Of a stretch of DNA of 34,733 nucleotides, positions 1-8,900 are shown one piece after another. Position 1 is the stretch's first letter, and each line of letters opens with the position of its first letter. The notes under the pieces were generated by a model. The model had not been told where the DNA came from. It ran no database searches and worked only from the letters and a program-made list of their open reading frames with translations. This DNA comes from Clostridia bacterium (lineage in GTDB: Bacteria; Bacillota; Clostridia; DUPQ01): NCBI GenBank assembly GCA_016938455.1, contig JAFGUQ010000011.1:1-34733 (forward strand). The letters run 5' to 3'. The position numbers and the translations under genes were made by a program.

Positions 1-2
1 AT

Positions 3-914
3 ATTTCCTGTCCTGTTGAACTTTCAAAGATTATTTTCCCTGAACCTTCCATATCTCTCGGAGTCACACCTGTTAAAAAAGGAGAGGAAGAAAAAGTCAG
101 TGCAGGCTTACATAAACTTCAGGATGAAGATCCAACCTTCACACTGACCCTCAATACAGAGACTCACCAGGCATTGATTGCAGGGATTGGTGAACAGCAC
201 ATTGATATCCTTACAAGTAAGCTGAAAGCCAAATATGGTATTGAAGTGGAATTAAGCGACCCGATCATCCCTTACAGAGAGGCAATCAAGAGCAAAATCA
301 AGGTTGAAGGTAAACATAAAAAGCAGTCAGGCGGACATGGACAGTTTGGACATGTATGGATTGAATTTGAACCAGGCACTGGAGAAGGTCTTCAGTTTGA
401 AGAGAAAATATTCGGAGGTTCAGTTCCAAAAAACTATATCCCTGCAGTTGAAAAAGGATTAAAGGACTGTATTGTCAAAGGAGTGCTTGCTGGATACCCT
501 ATGGTCAATTTGAAAGCGACACTTGTCGATGGATCATACCATGCAGTTGACTCCTCTGAAATGGCTTTCAAAGTGGCAGCAGGAAATGCTTATAAAAAAC
601 TTATTGATGCGAAACCTGTTCTGCTTGAACCGATTAACAGATATGAGATCATCATTCCTGATGACTACATGGGAGACATCATGGGTGACATCAATAAAAG
701 AAGAGGCAGAATCATGGGCATGAGTCCTATTGAAGGCGGATTGCAGAAAGTAGTGGCAGAAGTCCCTTATGCTGAAATGTTCAAGTATTCCAATGACTTA
801 AGGTCTATGACACAAAGCAGAGGTAAGTTTTCCATGGAATATGTCAGATATGAGGAAGTCCCTGCTCAATATGCAGAAAAAATAATTGCTGAATCTAAAA
901 AAGAAGAAGAATAA
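3..914 (+). CDS. Elongation factor G-like GTPase (EF-G paralogue), C-terminal part, truncated by window start
   Basis: Frame is open from base 3, upstream of the listed ORF start: ISCPVELSKIIFPEPSISLGVTPVKKGEEEKVSAGLHKLQDEDPTFTLTLNTETHQALIAGIGEQHIDILTSKLK..., then GGHGQFGHVWIEFEP and the PINRYEIIIPDDYMGDIMGDINKRRGRIMGM domain V signature. Confidence 0.93.
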   Translation: MSCPVELSKIIFPEPSISLGVTPVKKGEEEKVSAGLHKLQDEDPTFTLTLNTETHQALIAGIGEQHIDILTSKLKAKYGIEVELSDPIIPYREAIKSKIKVEGKHKKQSGGHGQFGHVWIEFEPGTGEGLQFEEKIFGGSVPKNYIPAVEKGLKDCIVKGVLAGYPMVNLKATLVDGSYHAVDSSEMAFKVAAGNAYKKLIDAKPVLLEPINRYEIIIPDDYMGDIMGDINKRRGRIMGMSPIEGGLQKVVAEVPYAEMFKYSNDLRSMTQSRGKFSMEYVRYEEVPAQYAEKIIAESKKEEE

Positions 915-919
915 AAATA

Positions 920-949
920 AGCCCACTTTAAGAGAGTGGGCTTTTTTTA
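920..949 (+). terminator. Rho-independent terminator after the EF-G-like gene
   Basis: AGCCCACT (920-927) pairs with AGTGGGCT (935-942), followed by a T run. Confidence 0.9.
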
Positions 950-961
950 ATGGAACAAAAT

Positions 962-990
962 TTGAAAAAGCTGCGTCTTATTCTTATAAA
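962..990 (+). promoter_or_regulatory. Sigma-A-type promoter for the DUF4349 gene
   Basis: TTGAAA (962-967), 17-bp spacer, TATAAA (985-990), upstream of the 1009 start. Confidence 0.6.
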
Positions 991-1008
991 TGAAAAGAGG
1001 TAAAGAGC

Positions 1009-1908
1009 ATGAAAAGAAAAATTAGTATATTGTTGGTTCTGTTACTTGTTGTTGTTATATTTGCCGGGTGCGCTGCCAATAAAACAGCTGATTATACATC
1101 AGAAATGAGCTATGGGGAACCATCAGTACAATATGACAAGGCACCAGCCTATACATATGCAGAAAGTGGGGCTTCATCTGATTCAGTTTATGCCAATTCA
1201 GTGCAGACAACACACAACAGCGAAAAGAAAATAGTCAAGTATGGTTCTGTGACTCTTGAAGTGAATAATTATACTGAAGCCTATAGTGATCTCCAAGCGC
1301 TTCTTGGAGACAGCGGATATCTTGAGTCAAGTAATATCTGGAAAACACCCAGATATGTCAATGGTGAGAAAATCATGTTGACCAATGCTAATTTAGTCAT
1401 AAGGATTTCAGAAGACAGATTTGAAGGGTTTATCAAAGACCTGGAAAATATTGGCCTGATGGTTACTCAGTCCACCAACAGCGATGATATTTCTTACATG
1501 TATTATGATACTGATGCCAGAGTGAAATTGAAACAGGATGAGAAAGCCAGACTTGAGCAGTATCTGACAGAAATTGATGATGCAAAAGTATACTTTGAAA
1601 TTCAAAGCAGAATCACTGATGTCATTTATGAGATTGAACAGTTAAAAGGTAATATACTGCGCTGGGACAATTAGGTTGCGTATGCTTCAGTCAATCTGAC
1701 AATAAACGAGATTGCTCCTGATGAAAATCCATCTGTGACAGCACCAAAGGGATTCTTCGGTAAAATATGGGAAAACATAGTTAAAGGTGTTGAATTCCTG
1801 GGTGAAGCAGTCATATTCTTAGCTGGAGCCATTCCTGTGCTGATTATCATAGCTGGAATCATCATATTGATTGTTAAACTGGCTACCAGAAAAAAGAAAG
1901 TAAAATAG
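1009..1908 (+). pseudogene. DUF4349-family lipoprotein interrupted by an in-frame TAG (1672-1674)
   Basis: Lipobox-like signal (VVVIFAGCAAN) and DUF4349-like body. ORF stops at ...GNILRWDN*, and the same frame continues VAYASVNLTINEIAPDENPSVTAPKGFFGKIWENIVKGVEFLGEAVIFLAGAIPVLIIIAGIIILIVKLATRKKKVK* to 1908. Confidence 0.8.
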
Positions 1909-1925
1909 TAAAATAAGCAAGTAAG

Positions 1926-1960
1926 CAAGTACTCTGCAATCAGGGTACTTGTTTTTTTTT
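1926..1960 (+). terminator. Rho-independent terminator
   Basis: CAAGTACTCTG-caat-CAGGGTACTTG hairpin followed by TTTTTTTTT. Confidence 0.9.
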
Positions 1961-1977
1961 GTTCAATTTTATATAAT
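1949..1977 (+). promoter_or_regulatory. Sigma-A-type promoter of ctsR
   Basis: TTGTTT (1949-1954), 17-bp spacer, TATAAT (1972-1977). Confidence 0.65.
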
Positions 1978-1979
1978 AA

Positions 1980-1996
1980 GGTCAGAGATAGTCAAA
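1980..1996 (+). promoter_or_regulatory. Putative CtsR operator
   Basis: GGTCAGA-GAT-AGTCAAA matches the heptad direct repeat RGTCAAA-NAN-RGTCAAA with one mismatch, between the -10 element and the ctsR start. Confidence 0.8.
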
Positions 1997-2009
1997 GGAA
2001 GTGAACGTT

Positions 2010-2468
2010 ATGGCAAGGCTAAGTGATGTCATTGAGGATTTTATAAAAGCTCTTTTAAAGGAAACCGATACCGGAATAGAAATTCAGCGGAATGAACTGG
2101 CAACTTATTTCAAATGTGTTCCCTCACAGATTAATTATGTCATCGGAACAAGATTTACTGCTGAAAAAGGCTATTTTGTTGAGAGCAAACGCGGAGGTGG
2201 AGGATATATCAGTATCAAGAGTGTCTCCATCAAGAAACCATATGAATATCTGATGCATATCATTCTGTCAATGGGAGATGAGATTTCACAGCAGTCAGCA
2301 GAGATTTATCTGAATAATTTTGTGGATTACAACATCATCACCAAGGAAGACAGCCAAATAATAAAAGCCGCTATCAGTAACGGAGCATTACGGAAAGTGG
2401 ATAGTGAAAAAAGGGACATGGTCAGAGTGGATATTTTTAAAAATATCATGATGAGCATGATTGTATAG
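2010..2468 (+). CDS. ctsR: CtsR-family heat shock repressor
   Basis: MARLSDVIEDFIKALL... start at ATG 2010 after AAGGAAG (ORF track lists GTG 2001); VESKRGGGGYISI motif typical of CtsR. Confidence 0.95.
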   Translation: MARLSDVIEDFIKALLKETDTGIEIQRNELATYFKCVPSQINYVIGTRFTAEKGYFVESKRGGGGYISIKSVSIKKPYEYLMHIILSMGDEISQQSAEIYLNNFVDYNIITKEDSQIIKAAISNGALRKVDSEKRDMVRVDIFKNIMMSMIV

Positions 2469-2475
2469 GAAACAG

Positions 2476-3828
2476 ATGGCTAAATTTAAAAGCAAGTTCA
2501 TATGCAGGGAATGCGGTTACGAAACTGTGAAATGGATGGGGAAGTGTCCTTCCTGTCTGATGTTCGACAGTTTTGACGAGGAAGTCTACAGTACAGAAAA
2601 AGTATTTGAGAACGCAGTGGTCATCAGACCGGTGACACTGCAGAGCATTGAAGATGACAATAAACAGCGGATCGATGTAAACATGGATGAATTGAACAGA
2701 GTGCTTGGTGGCGGTCTGGTGAAAGGGTCCATGGTGCTGGTCGGTGGAGATCCCGGCATAGGAAAGTCTACATTGCTATTACAGTTATGCAAAAGTATTG
2801 AGAATAACTATTCGATATTATATATTTCTGGCGAGGAAAGCCTCTCACAGATTGGCATCAGAGCCAGAAGACTTGGTATGAAAAATCAGAAACTGCAGCT
2901 TGCCTGTGAAACAGACCTTGAAAGCATTGGTGATTTTATTGAAAAAACCAGACCTGACATTGCCATTATTGACTCCATTCAGACAATATACAGCAGGCAA
3001 ATGACCTCAGTACCAGGAAGTGCCAATCAAATCAGGAATGCTACACTTTTATTGATGAATATCGCAAAGAAGACTGATACCGCCATTTTCCTGGTAGGAC
3101 ATGTCACCAAAGACGGAAGCATTGCCGGACCTAAAATTCTGGAGCATATGGTAGATACTGTTTTATACTTTGAAGGTGACCGCAGTTCAAGTTTCCGAAT
3201 CTTAAGAGCAGTTAAAAACCGGTTTGGTTCTACTAACGAAATCGGTGTTTTTGAAATGTCAGATAATGGCCTTGAACAGATAAAGAATCCCTCCCTAAGA
3301 TTGCTGTCAGGAAGAAATGACGGCGCATATGGGTCATGTGTAATGCCGACACTGGAAGGGACAAGACCGATCATGGTGGAGATTCAGGCATTAGTATGTA
3401 CCACAGCATTTGGAATGCCAAGAAGGATGTCTACAGGATTTGATAACAACAGAGTGACCATGCTGATGGCTATACTTGAGAAAGTACTGAGCTATAAAAT
3501 ATATAATTGTGATGCATATGTCAATGTAGCAGGTGGAATAAAGATTAATGAACCGGCCTGTGATCTGGCCATCATCACTTCAATTGCTTCGAGCTTCAAA
3601 AACAAATCCGTAGGTAATGAATGGGTTATCATAGGAGAAGCCGGATTAACCGGAGAAGTCAGGGCTGTTTCTTTCATAGATAAAAGAATCAAGGAATCTG
3701 AAAGACTGGGATTTAAAAAAGCCATTGTTCCTGCAGCCAACTTAAATGAGGCTAAAAAATGCAGTACAGGCATAGAGGTCTTCGGCGTTGACAACATAAA
3801 AAAAGCTTTAGCGCTGGTTTTTGAGTGA
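2476..3828 (+). CDS. radA: DNA repair protein RadA (Sms)
   Basis: MAKFKSKFICRECGYETVKWMGKCPSC zinc finger; GGDPGIGKST Walker A; KNRFG motif; Lon-like C-terminal domain. Likely start ATG 2476. Confidence 0.97.
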   Translation: MAKFKSKFICRECGYETVKWMGKCPSCLMFDSFDEEVYSTEKVFENAVVIRPVTLQSIEDDNKQRIDVNMDELNRVLGGGLVKGSMVLVGGDPGIGKSTLLLQLCKSIENNYSILYISGEESLSQIGIRARRLGMKNQKLQLACETDLESIGDFIEKTRPDIAIIDSIQTIYSRQMTSVPGSANQIRNATLLLMNIAKKTDTAIFLVGHVTKDGSIAGPKILEHMVDTVLYFEGDRSSSFRILRAVKNRFGSTNEIGVFEMSDNGLEQIKNPSLRLLSGRNDGAYGSCVMPTLEGTRPIMVEIQALVCTTAFGMPRRMSTGFDNNRVTMLMAILEKVLSYKIYNCDAYVNVAGGIKINEPACDLAIITSIASSFKNKSVGNEWVIIGEAGLTGEVRAVSFIDKRIKESERLGFKKAIVPAANLNEAKKCSTGIEVFGVDNIKKALALVFE

Positions 3829-3848
3829 TTTGATTCAGTCTCAGGGTT

Positions 3849-3877
3849 TTGACACTTACTGATGATTAGTGTATAAT
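3849..3877 (+). promoter_or_regulatory. Consensus sigma-A promoter upstream of carD
   Basis: TTGACA (3849-3854), exactly 17 bp, TATAAT (3872-3877). Confidence 0.9.
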
Positions 3878-3901
3878 TGAAGGTAGCAGTTCGGAGGAAT
3901 A

Positions 3902-4378
3902 ATGTATAAAATAGGTGACAAAGTAGTATATCCAATGCATGGTGCAGGAGAAATAGTAGAAGTTGTTGAAAAGGAAATTTTAGGGAGCAAAAAAGATTAT
4001 TTTGTTCTTAAGATGCCTATAGGTGATATGAAAGTATTATTGCCTGTTGAAACAGTGGATGCCATCGGTATCAGACAAACTATCTCAAGTGAGGAAATCG
4101 ATCAATTACTGAATTCTATTGACGATATGGAATGCATTGAAAACATCAACTGGAACAAACGTTATAGAGAAAACATGGACCGCTTGAGAACAGGATGTGT
4201 TGAAGATGTCGCCAATGTCATTAAAGCTTTACTATTGAGAGATCAGGGGAAAAGCTTATCAACAGGAGAAAGAAAGATGCTTTCTACTGCAAAACAGATA
4301 CTGACAAGTGAAATCATGCTTGTGAAAAAAATTACCATGGACGAAGCAGATCAATTAATAAATAAACATGTCATTTAA
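3902..4378 (+). CDS. carD: CarD/CdnL-family RNA polymerase-binding transcription factor
   Basis: MYKIGDKVVYPMHGAGEIVEVVEKEILGSKKDYFVLKMPIGDMKVLLPVE: CarD RNAP-interacting domain. Confidence 0.93.
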   Translation: MYKIGDKVVYPMHGAGEIVEVVEKEILGSKKDYFVLKMPIGDMKVLLPVETVDAIGIRQTISSEEIDQLLNSIDDMECIENINWNKRYRENMDRLRTGCVEDVANVIKALLLRDQGKSLSTGERKMLSTAKQILTSEIMLVKKITMDEADQLINKHVI

Positions 4379-4396
4379 AAAAGGAGAGAACATCCT

Positions 4397-5431
4397 GTGT
4401 TTATAAAGACTCTTAAGATAATACTTTCGGTATGTGGTGGAATAACAGGCTTTACAATTGTGGTAGCCTTAATGGCAGAATATAATTTTCAGTTTTCAGC
4501 TACTCTTACTGTAATTATTTATATCTTCACGATTGTTCTATTCACATTTCTTGTTTATTTTTTATCAGGAAAAATACTGATTATTGTTAATAAGGCTTTT
4601 GGGAAAGCTGAAAAGTCTGTTTCGGAACTGTCATTATATGAAGTGCTGGTTTCTTTTTTCGGATTGCTTCTTGGATTGATCATCGCTAATCTGATTGCTA
4701 TACCTCTAAGAAATATTGATGTGATAGGTGGACCAATCGCTGTTGTGCTGAATATTTTCTTTGGTCTGGCAGGAATGTATTTACTTTATTTAAAAAGAGA
4801 GGAAATCACTTTTTCAAATTTCAAGGGATTAATTTCCAAAGAATCAGTTAAACTTGTTGACAGCTGTGTTCTTATTGACGGCAGATTGAATGAAGTAGTG
4901 AAAACCGGTTTTATCAAAGGACCTTTTCTGATTCCCACTTTCATTCTTATGGAGCTTCAGATCTTGGCTGATAATAATGACACAACGAAAAGAAGCCGAG
5001 GTAAAAGAGGTCTTGAATTGCTGGAAATGCTGAAAAAAGAAAGTGCCAATATAATCATAAAAGATACGGAGTTTGACAGAATGGATCTTGAAACTGATGT
5101 CAAACTGATTAAATACGCTCAGAAACACAAATACACCATCATCACTCTTGACTATAACCTGAACAAGGTAGCCGGTGTCACAGGAATCAAAGTGCTTAAT
5201 TTAAATGATTTAAGCAGCAGTCTCAAAATGACTGCGATTCCGGGAGAGAGCATGATTGTGGATATTCAGAAACAGGGTAAGGAATTTGGCCAGGGAATAG
5301 GTTATCTTGAAGACGGAACGATGGTAATCATTGAAAACGGGAAGGACTTCATTGGCATGACCAAAGAAGTCATCATCACAACAGTCACACAGACTTCCGC
5401 AGGCAGATTAATCTTTACAAAGGTCAGTTAA
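4397..5431 (+). CDS. PIN/TRAM-domain membrane protein (YacL-like)
   Basis: N-terminal TM helices; PIN motif SVKLVDSCVLIDGR...ELQILADNNDTTKRSRGKRGLELL; C-terminal TRAM. GTG start after AAGGAGAG. Confidence 0.92.
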   Translation: MFIKTLKIILSVCGGITGFTIVVALMAEYNFQFSATLTVIIYIFTIVLFTFLVYFLSGKILIIVNKAFGKAEKSVSELSLYEVLVSFFGLLLGLIIANLIAIPLRNIDVIGGPIAVVLNIFFGLAGMYLLYLKREEITFSNFKGLISKESVKLVDSCVLIDGRLNEVVKTGFIKGPFLIPTFILMELQILADNNDTTKRSRGKRGLELLEMLKKESANIIIKDTEFDRMDLETDVKLIKYAQKHKYTIITLDYNLNKVAGVTGIKVLNLNDLSSSLKMTAIPGESMIVDIQKQGKEFGQGIGYLEDGTMVIIENGKDFIGMTKEVIITTVTQTSAGRLIFTKVS

Positions 5432-6118
5432 ATGAAAACTGGTGTTGTCATTGCAGCTGGTGGATCTTCTACCAGAATGAATCAAAAAGATAAACTGATG
5501 ATCATGATTGAAAACGTGCCGGTGATTATAAGAAGCATTGCGGCCTTTTTAAATTTAAAGGAAATTACTCAGATTGTGGTGGTATGCCCTCAAGAAAAAA
5601 TAAAACAGTATAAAAATCTGATTTCAGGAGTCTTCAACGATAAAGTGACAGTCATTGGAGGAGGCTGTTCAAGGCGGGAATCAGTTTTCAACGGAATCAG
5701 ACAGCTTGATGCTGATACAGATTATGTGCTGATTCATGACGGTGCAAGACCATTGATTAAAGAAACTGATATCAGAAAATGTATCAATGCTACAAAGCAG
5801 TATCTGGCATGCTGTCTTGCTGTCAGAAGCAAAGATACGATCAAAGTGGTCGATGAAGACCTGAAAATCGAAAATACTCTAGACAGAAATAAACTCTATA
5901 ACATTCAGACCCCTCAGGGTTTCACATATGAAATTGCTTATGAGATGCATCTGATGGCAGAAAAATACAAAATTGAGGCTGTTGATGATTGCATCCTTGC
6001 AGAAAAAAGCGGGCATGAAGTCTATGTTGTTGAAGGAAGTTATGACAATATCAAGATAACTACTGATGAAGACATCAAGTATGTCGAATTTCTGCTACTC
6101 CACCGTCAGAATACATAA
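5432..6118 (+). CDS. ispD: 2-C-methyl-D-erythritol 4-phosphate cytidylyltransferase
   Basis: VVIAAGGSSTRMNQKDK, HDGARPLI, TPQGFTYE, DDCILAEKSG motifs. Confidence 0.95.
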   Translation: MKTGVVIAAGGSSTRMNQKDKLMIMIENVPVIIRSIAAFLNLKEITQIVVVCPQEKIKQYKNLISGVFNDKVTVIGGGCSRRESVFNGIRQLDADTDYVLIHDGARPLIKETDIRKCINATKQYLACCLAVRSKDTIKVVDEDLKIENTLDRNKLYNIQTPQGFTYEIAYEMHLMAEKYKIEAVDDCILAEKSGHEVYVVEGSYDNIKITTDEDIKYVEFLLLHRQNT

Positions 6119-6562
6119 AGACATGATTCCAAGACCTTTTCCGAAAGAAGTCAATCCCTCCCCGGAAGTAGCTGTGATACCAACACTGCTTGGACTGATT
6201 GATAATAATTCTGAAATGCTTTCCTTGATTTCCTCAATATAGGGAGATAATCTCGGAGTTTTACATTCAATGGAAAATGAGACATGTGTTATTTTATAGT
6301 CGCTCATGTACTTCAAAGCTTCTCTCACATACTCTTTACTGTCCTTGATTCCTTTTCTCAGGCACAAATCATCAGCAATTTCACCTAAGATGTTCACACC
6401 GGTTATTCCAGAAACAGCATTGGTCAGTGAGTGAAGAATAACATCGGCATCAGAATTACCTTTCAGCGGCATATGGTTGTGAATAAAAACACCACCCAGA
6501 ATGAGTTCTTTTCTGTCATCTTTAGTAAAAAGATGACTGTCCTGGCCTATTGAACACTTCAT
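6095..6562 (-). CDS. ispF: 2-C-methyl-D-erythritol 2,4-cyclodiphosphate synthase
   Basis: IGQDSHLF, LGGVFI...KGNSDADVILHSLTNAVSG, SSVGITATSGEGLTSFGKGLGI. Reverse strand with GGGAGG upstream. Confidence 0.95.
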   Translation of the reverse strand: MKCSIGQDSHLFTKDDRKELILGGVFIHNHMPLKGNSDADVILHSLTNAVSGITGVNILGEIADDLCLRKGIKDSKEYVREALKYMSDYKITHVSFSIECKTPRLSPYIEEIKESISELLSISPSSVGITATSGEGLTSFGKGLGIMSLCILTVE

Positions 6563-6724
6563 AATATCCCTCCCGTTTTATCATAACATGTACTTTGCCG
6601 ATTGCAAAATATTTTCTTTTCAAAGCTATAAATCAAAGTTAACCAACAGCATGAGTAGATAAACCACTTGACTTTTAGGTTCCGCTTTTATACTCTATAT
6701 GAAGAATAAGCAAGAGGTAATGAA

Positions 6725-8086
6725 GTGATACATATTTATACATTGAATTCTTTGAATATCTGTCTTGATGTCAACAGCGGAACCATCCATCTTCTTGATG
6801 AAGTGACAAAAGATATTTTATTGAAAGCTCCTGAAAAAGAGATGATTGAAAATGCAGCTTCTATGCTGTCAGATAAGTACAGCAATCTGGAACTTAAGGA
6901 AGCGCTTTCTGAAATAAAAAGTTTGATTGACGAGAAAAGCCTGTACTCACCTGATTTTGACAGAGCTATGTTTACTGGTAAGACAATTAAGAAAGTGGTG
7001 GTTAAAGCCATGTGTCTTCATATGGCACATGACTGCAATCTCCGATGCAAATACTGCTTTGCGGAAAAAGGCTCATATGGTGGGAAAAAAAGCCTGATGT
7101 CATTCGATGTAGCCAAACAGGCCATCGATTTTCTGCTTGCGAACAGTGGGTCTAAAAAGAATGTGGAAGTAGATTTTTTTGGAGGAGAACCGCTTTTAAA
7201 TTATGATGTCATCAAACAGACAGTGGAATATGCAAAAGAAAAGCAGAAGGAATACGGAAAAACTGTCCATTTCACAGTGACGACAAACGGGACTATCCTG
7301 AATGAGGAGATGGAAAAATTTCTTAATGAGAACATGGATAATATTGTACTCAGTCTTGACGGCAGAAAAGAAATAAATGACGCGGTGAGAGTGTATCCGT
7401 CAGGAAAAGGTTCATATGATCAGATCATAGACAACATTAAGACCATTGCTAATAACCGAAATGGTAAATCATATTTTGTAAGAGGTACATATACAAGAGA
7501 CAATCTGGATTTTTCCAAAGATGTGAGACATATATATGAAGAACTCGGGTTAAAGGAGATATCCATAGAACCGGTTACCGGCGGAGCGTTTACCTTGACT
7601 GATGAGGAAATCAATGTGGCATTGAAAGAATATGAGCAGTTTGCCTGTGAGTATGCCTTGCAGGATGATTACCGGTTTTATCATTTTAACATCAGCTTGT
7701 ATCACTCACCATGTATCTATAAAAGAATTGCTGCCTGCGGTGCCGGTGTTGACTACTTTGCTGTGTCTCCTGATGGGGATTTATTTGCGTGTCATCAGTT
7801 TGTTGGAGAAAAGCAGTTTAAGATGGGTGATGTTTTCAATGGCATAACAGACTATCAGAGGGTCAACCAATTCCATAACAGCAATGTATTTACAAAGAAG
7901 GGCTGTCAAGACTGTTTTGCCAAGTATTTCTGTTCCGGAGGATGCCATGCCAATGCATATTACACAAATAATGATATTTTAATTCCTGATGAAAATGCCT
8001 GTAAAATGCAGAAGAAGAGGATTGAATGCGCTTTGATGATTGAAACGCTCAGAGCGCTGAAAAGGAGTGAAAATGAAGAACAGTAA
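6725..8086 (+). CDS. scfB: Radical SAM/SPASM thioether (SCIFF) peptide maturase
   Basis: MIHIYTLNSLNICLDVNSGTIHLLDEVTKDIL; radical SAM CNLRCKYCFAEKGSYGG; VDFFGGEPLLN; SPASM-type CxxCFAKYFCSGGCHANAYYTN. Confidence 0.88.
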   Translation: MIHIYTLNSLNICLDVNSGTIHLLDEVTKDILLKAPEKEMIENAASMLSDKYSNLELKEALSEIKSLIDEKSLYSPDFDRAMFTGKTIKKVVVKAMCLHMAHDCNLRCKYCFAEKGSYGGKKSLMSFDVAKQAIDFLLANSGSKKNVEVDFFGGEPLLNYDVIKQTVEYAKEKQKEYGKTVHFTVTTNGTILNEEMEKFLNENMDNIVLSLDGRKEINDAVRVYPSGKGSYDQIIDNIKTIANNRNGKSYFVRGTYTRDNLDFSKDVRHIYEELGLKEISIEPVTGGAFTLTDEEINVALKEYEQFACEYALQDDYRFYHFNISLYHSPCIYKRIAACGAGVDYFAVSPDGDLFACHQFVGEKQFKMGDVFNGITDYQRVNQFHNSNVFTKKGCQDCFAKYFCSGGCHANAYYTNNDILIPDENACKMQKKRIECALMIETLRALKRSENEEQ

Positions 8087-8858
8087 CTTTGAAGGAAAGA
8101 AACTTTTTGTTCTTGATATGGATGGAACTTTTTATCTGGACAGTACTTTAATTGACGGAGCACTTGAATTTCTGGACAGTGCGGTTGAAAAGGGATATGA
8201 CTTTCTGTTTTTCACTAACAATTCCTCTAAATCACTTGATGATTATGAGAAAAAACTGAAAAAACTGCAGGTCCCTGCAACACGGGATAAGATTTTCAGT
8301 TCAGGTGATGTGACAATCAGTTTTCTTAACAGCGAAAGAAAGAATAAAAAAGTATATGTCATCGGAACCATGAGTCTGGTAAAGGGATTCGAAAACAGCG
8401 GTATTGAATTGGATGATCAACATCCTGATATCGTCGTTCTTGGGTTTGATACATCACTTACTTATGAAAAAATTGAAAAAGGGTGTCGTTTCATCAGAAA
8501 CGGTGCTGAATTCATTGCTACTCACCCAGATGCCAATTGTCCGACAGAAAACGGACTGGTCCCTGATACAGGATCAATGATTGAAATGTTTAAGACCTCT
8601 ACAGGGATATCTCCTGTCATCATGGGAAAGCCATTTCATTATACAGTTGAAGCCATAGAAAAGAAAACGGGATATATGAAACATGAAATAATCTGTGTCG
8701 GTGACAGATTAAATACTGATATAGCTCTAGGCGTAAATCATGGCATGACAAGTGTACTGGTCATGACAGGAGCAACAACTGAGGAAATTCTTTCACTTTC
8801 TGCGATACAGCCAACAATGGTTCTGCCATCAATCAAAGACCTGATAAAGATTATTTAA
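8073..8858 (+). CDS. HAD-superfamily IIA hydrolase (NagD-like)
   Basis: FVLDMDGTFYLD, FFTNNSSKS, GKPFHYTVEAI, VGDRLNTDIALGVNHGM. ATG 8073 preferred (ORF track GTG 8067). Confidence 0.9.
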   Translation: MKNSNFEGKKLFVLDMDGTFYLDSTLIDGALEFLDSAVEKGYDFLFFTNNSSKSLDDYEKKLKKLQVPATRDKIFSSGDVTISFLNSERKNKKVYVIGTMSLVKGFENSGIELDDQHPDIVVLGFDTSLTYEKIEKGCRFIRNGAEFIATHPDANCPTENGLVPDTGSMIEMFKTSTGISPVIMGKPFHYTVEAIEKKTGYMKHEIICVGDRLNTDIALGVNHGMTSVLVMTGATTEEILSLSAIQPTMVLPSIKDLIKII

Positions 8859-8900
8859 AAAAATTATGGTATGATAGATGAATGAAGGAGGGTAAAATAA

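Noticed and set aside
1671-1928. 85-aa minus-strand ORF
   Set aside because: Antisense of the interrupted DUF4349 C-terminus; the plus-strand frame explains the region better.
3492-3935. 147-aa minus-strand ORF over the radA 3' end and carD promoter
   Set aside because: Overlaps confident radA coding sequence and a perfect plus-strand promoter; composition looks like an antisense artefact.
6667-6693. TTGACT...TATACT as scfB promoter
   Set aside because: Spacer is only 15 bp, so not called with confidence.
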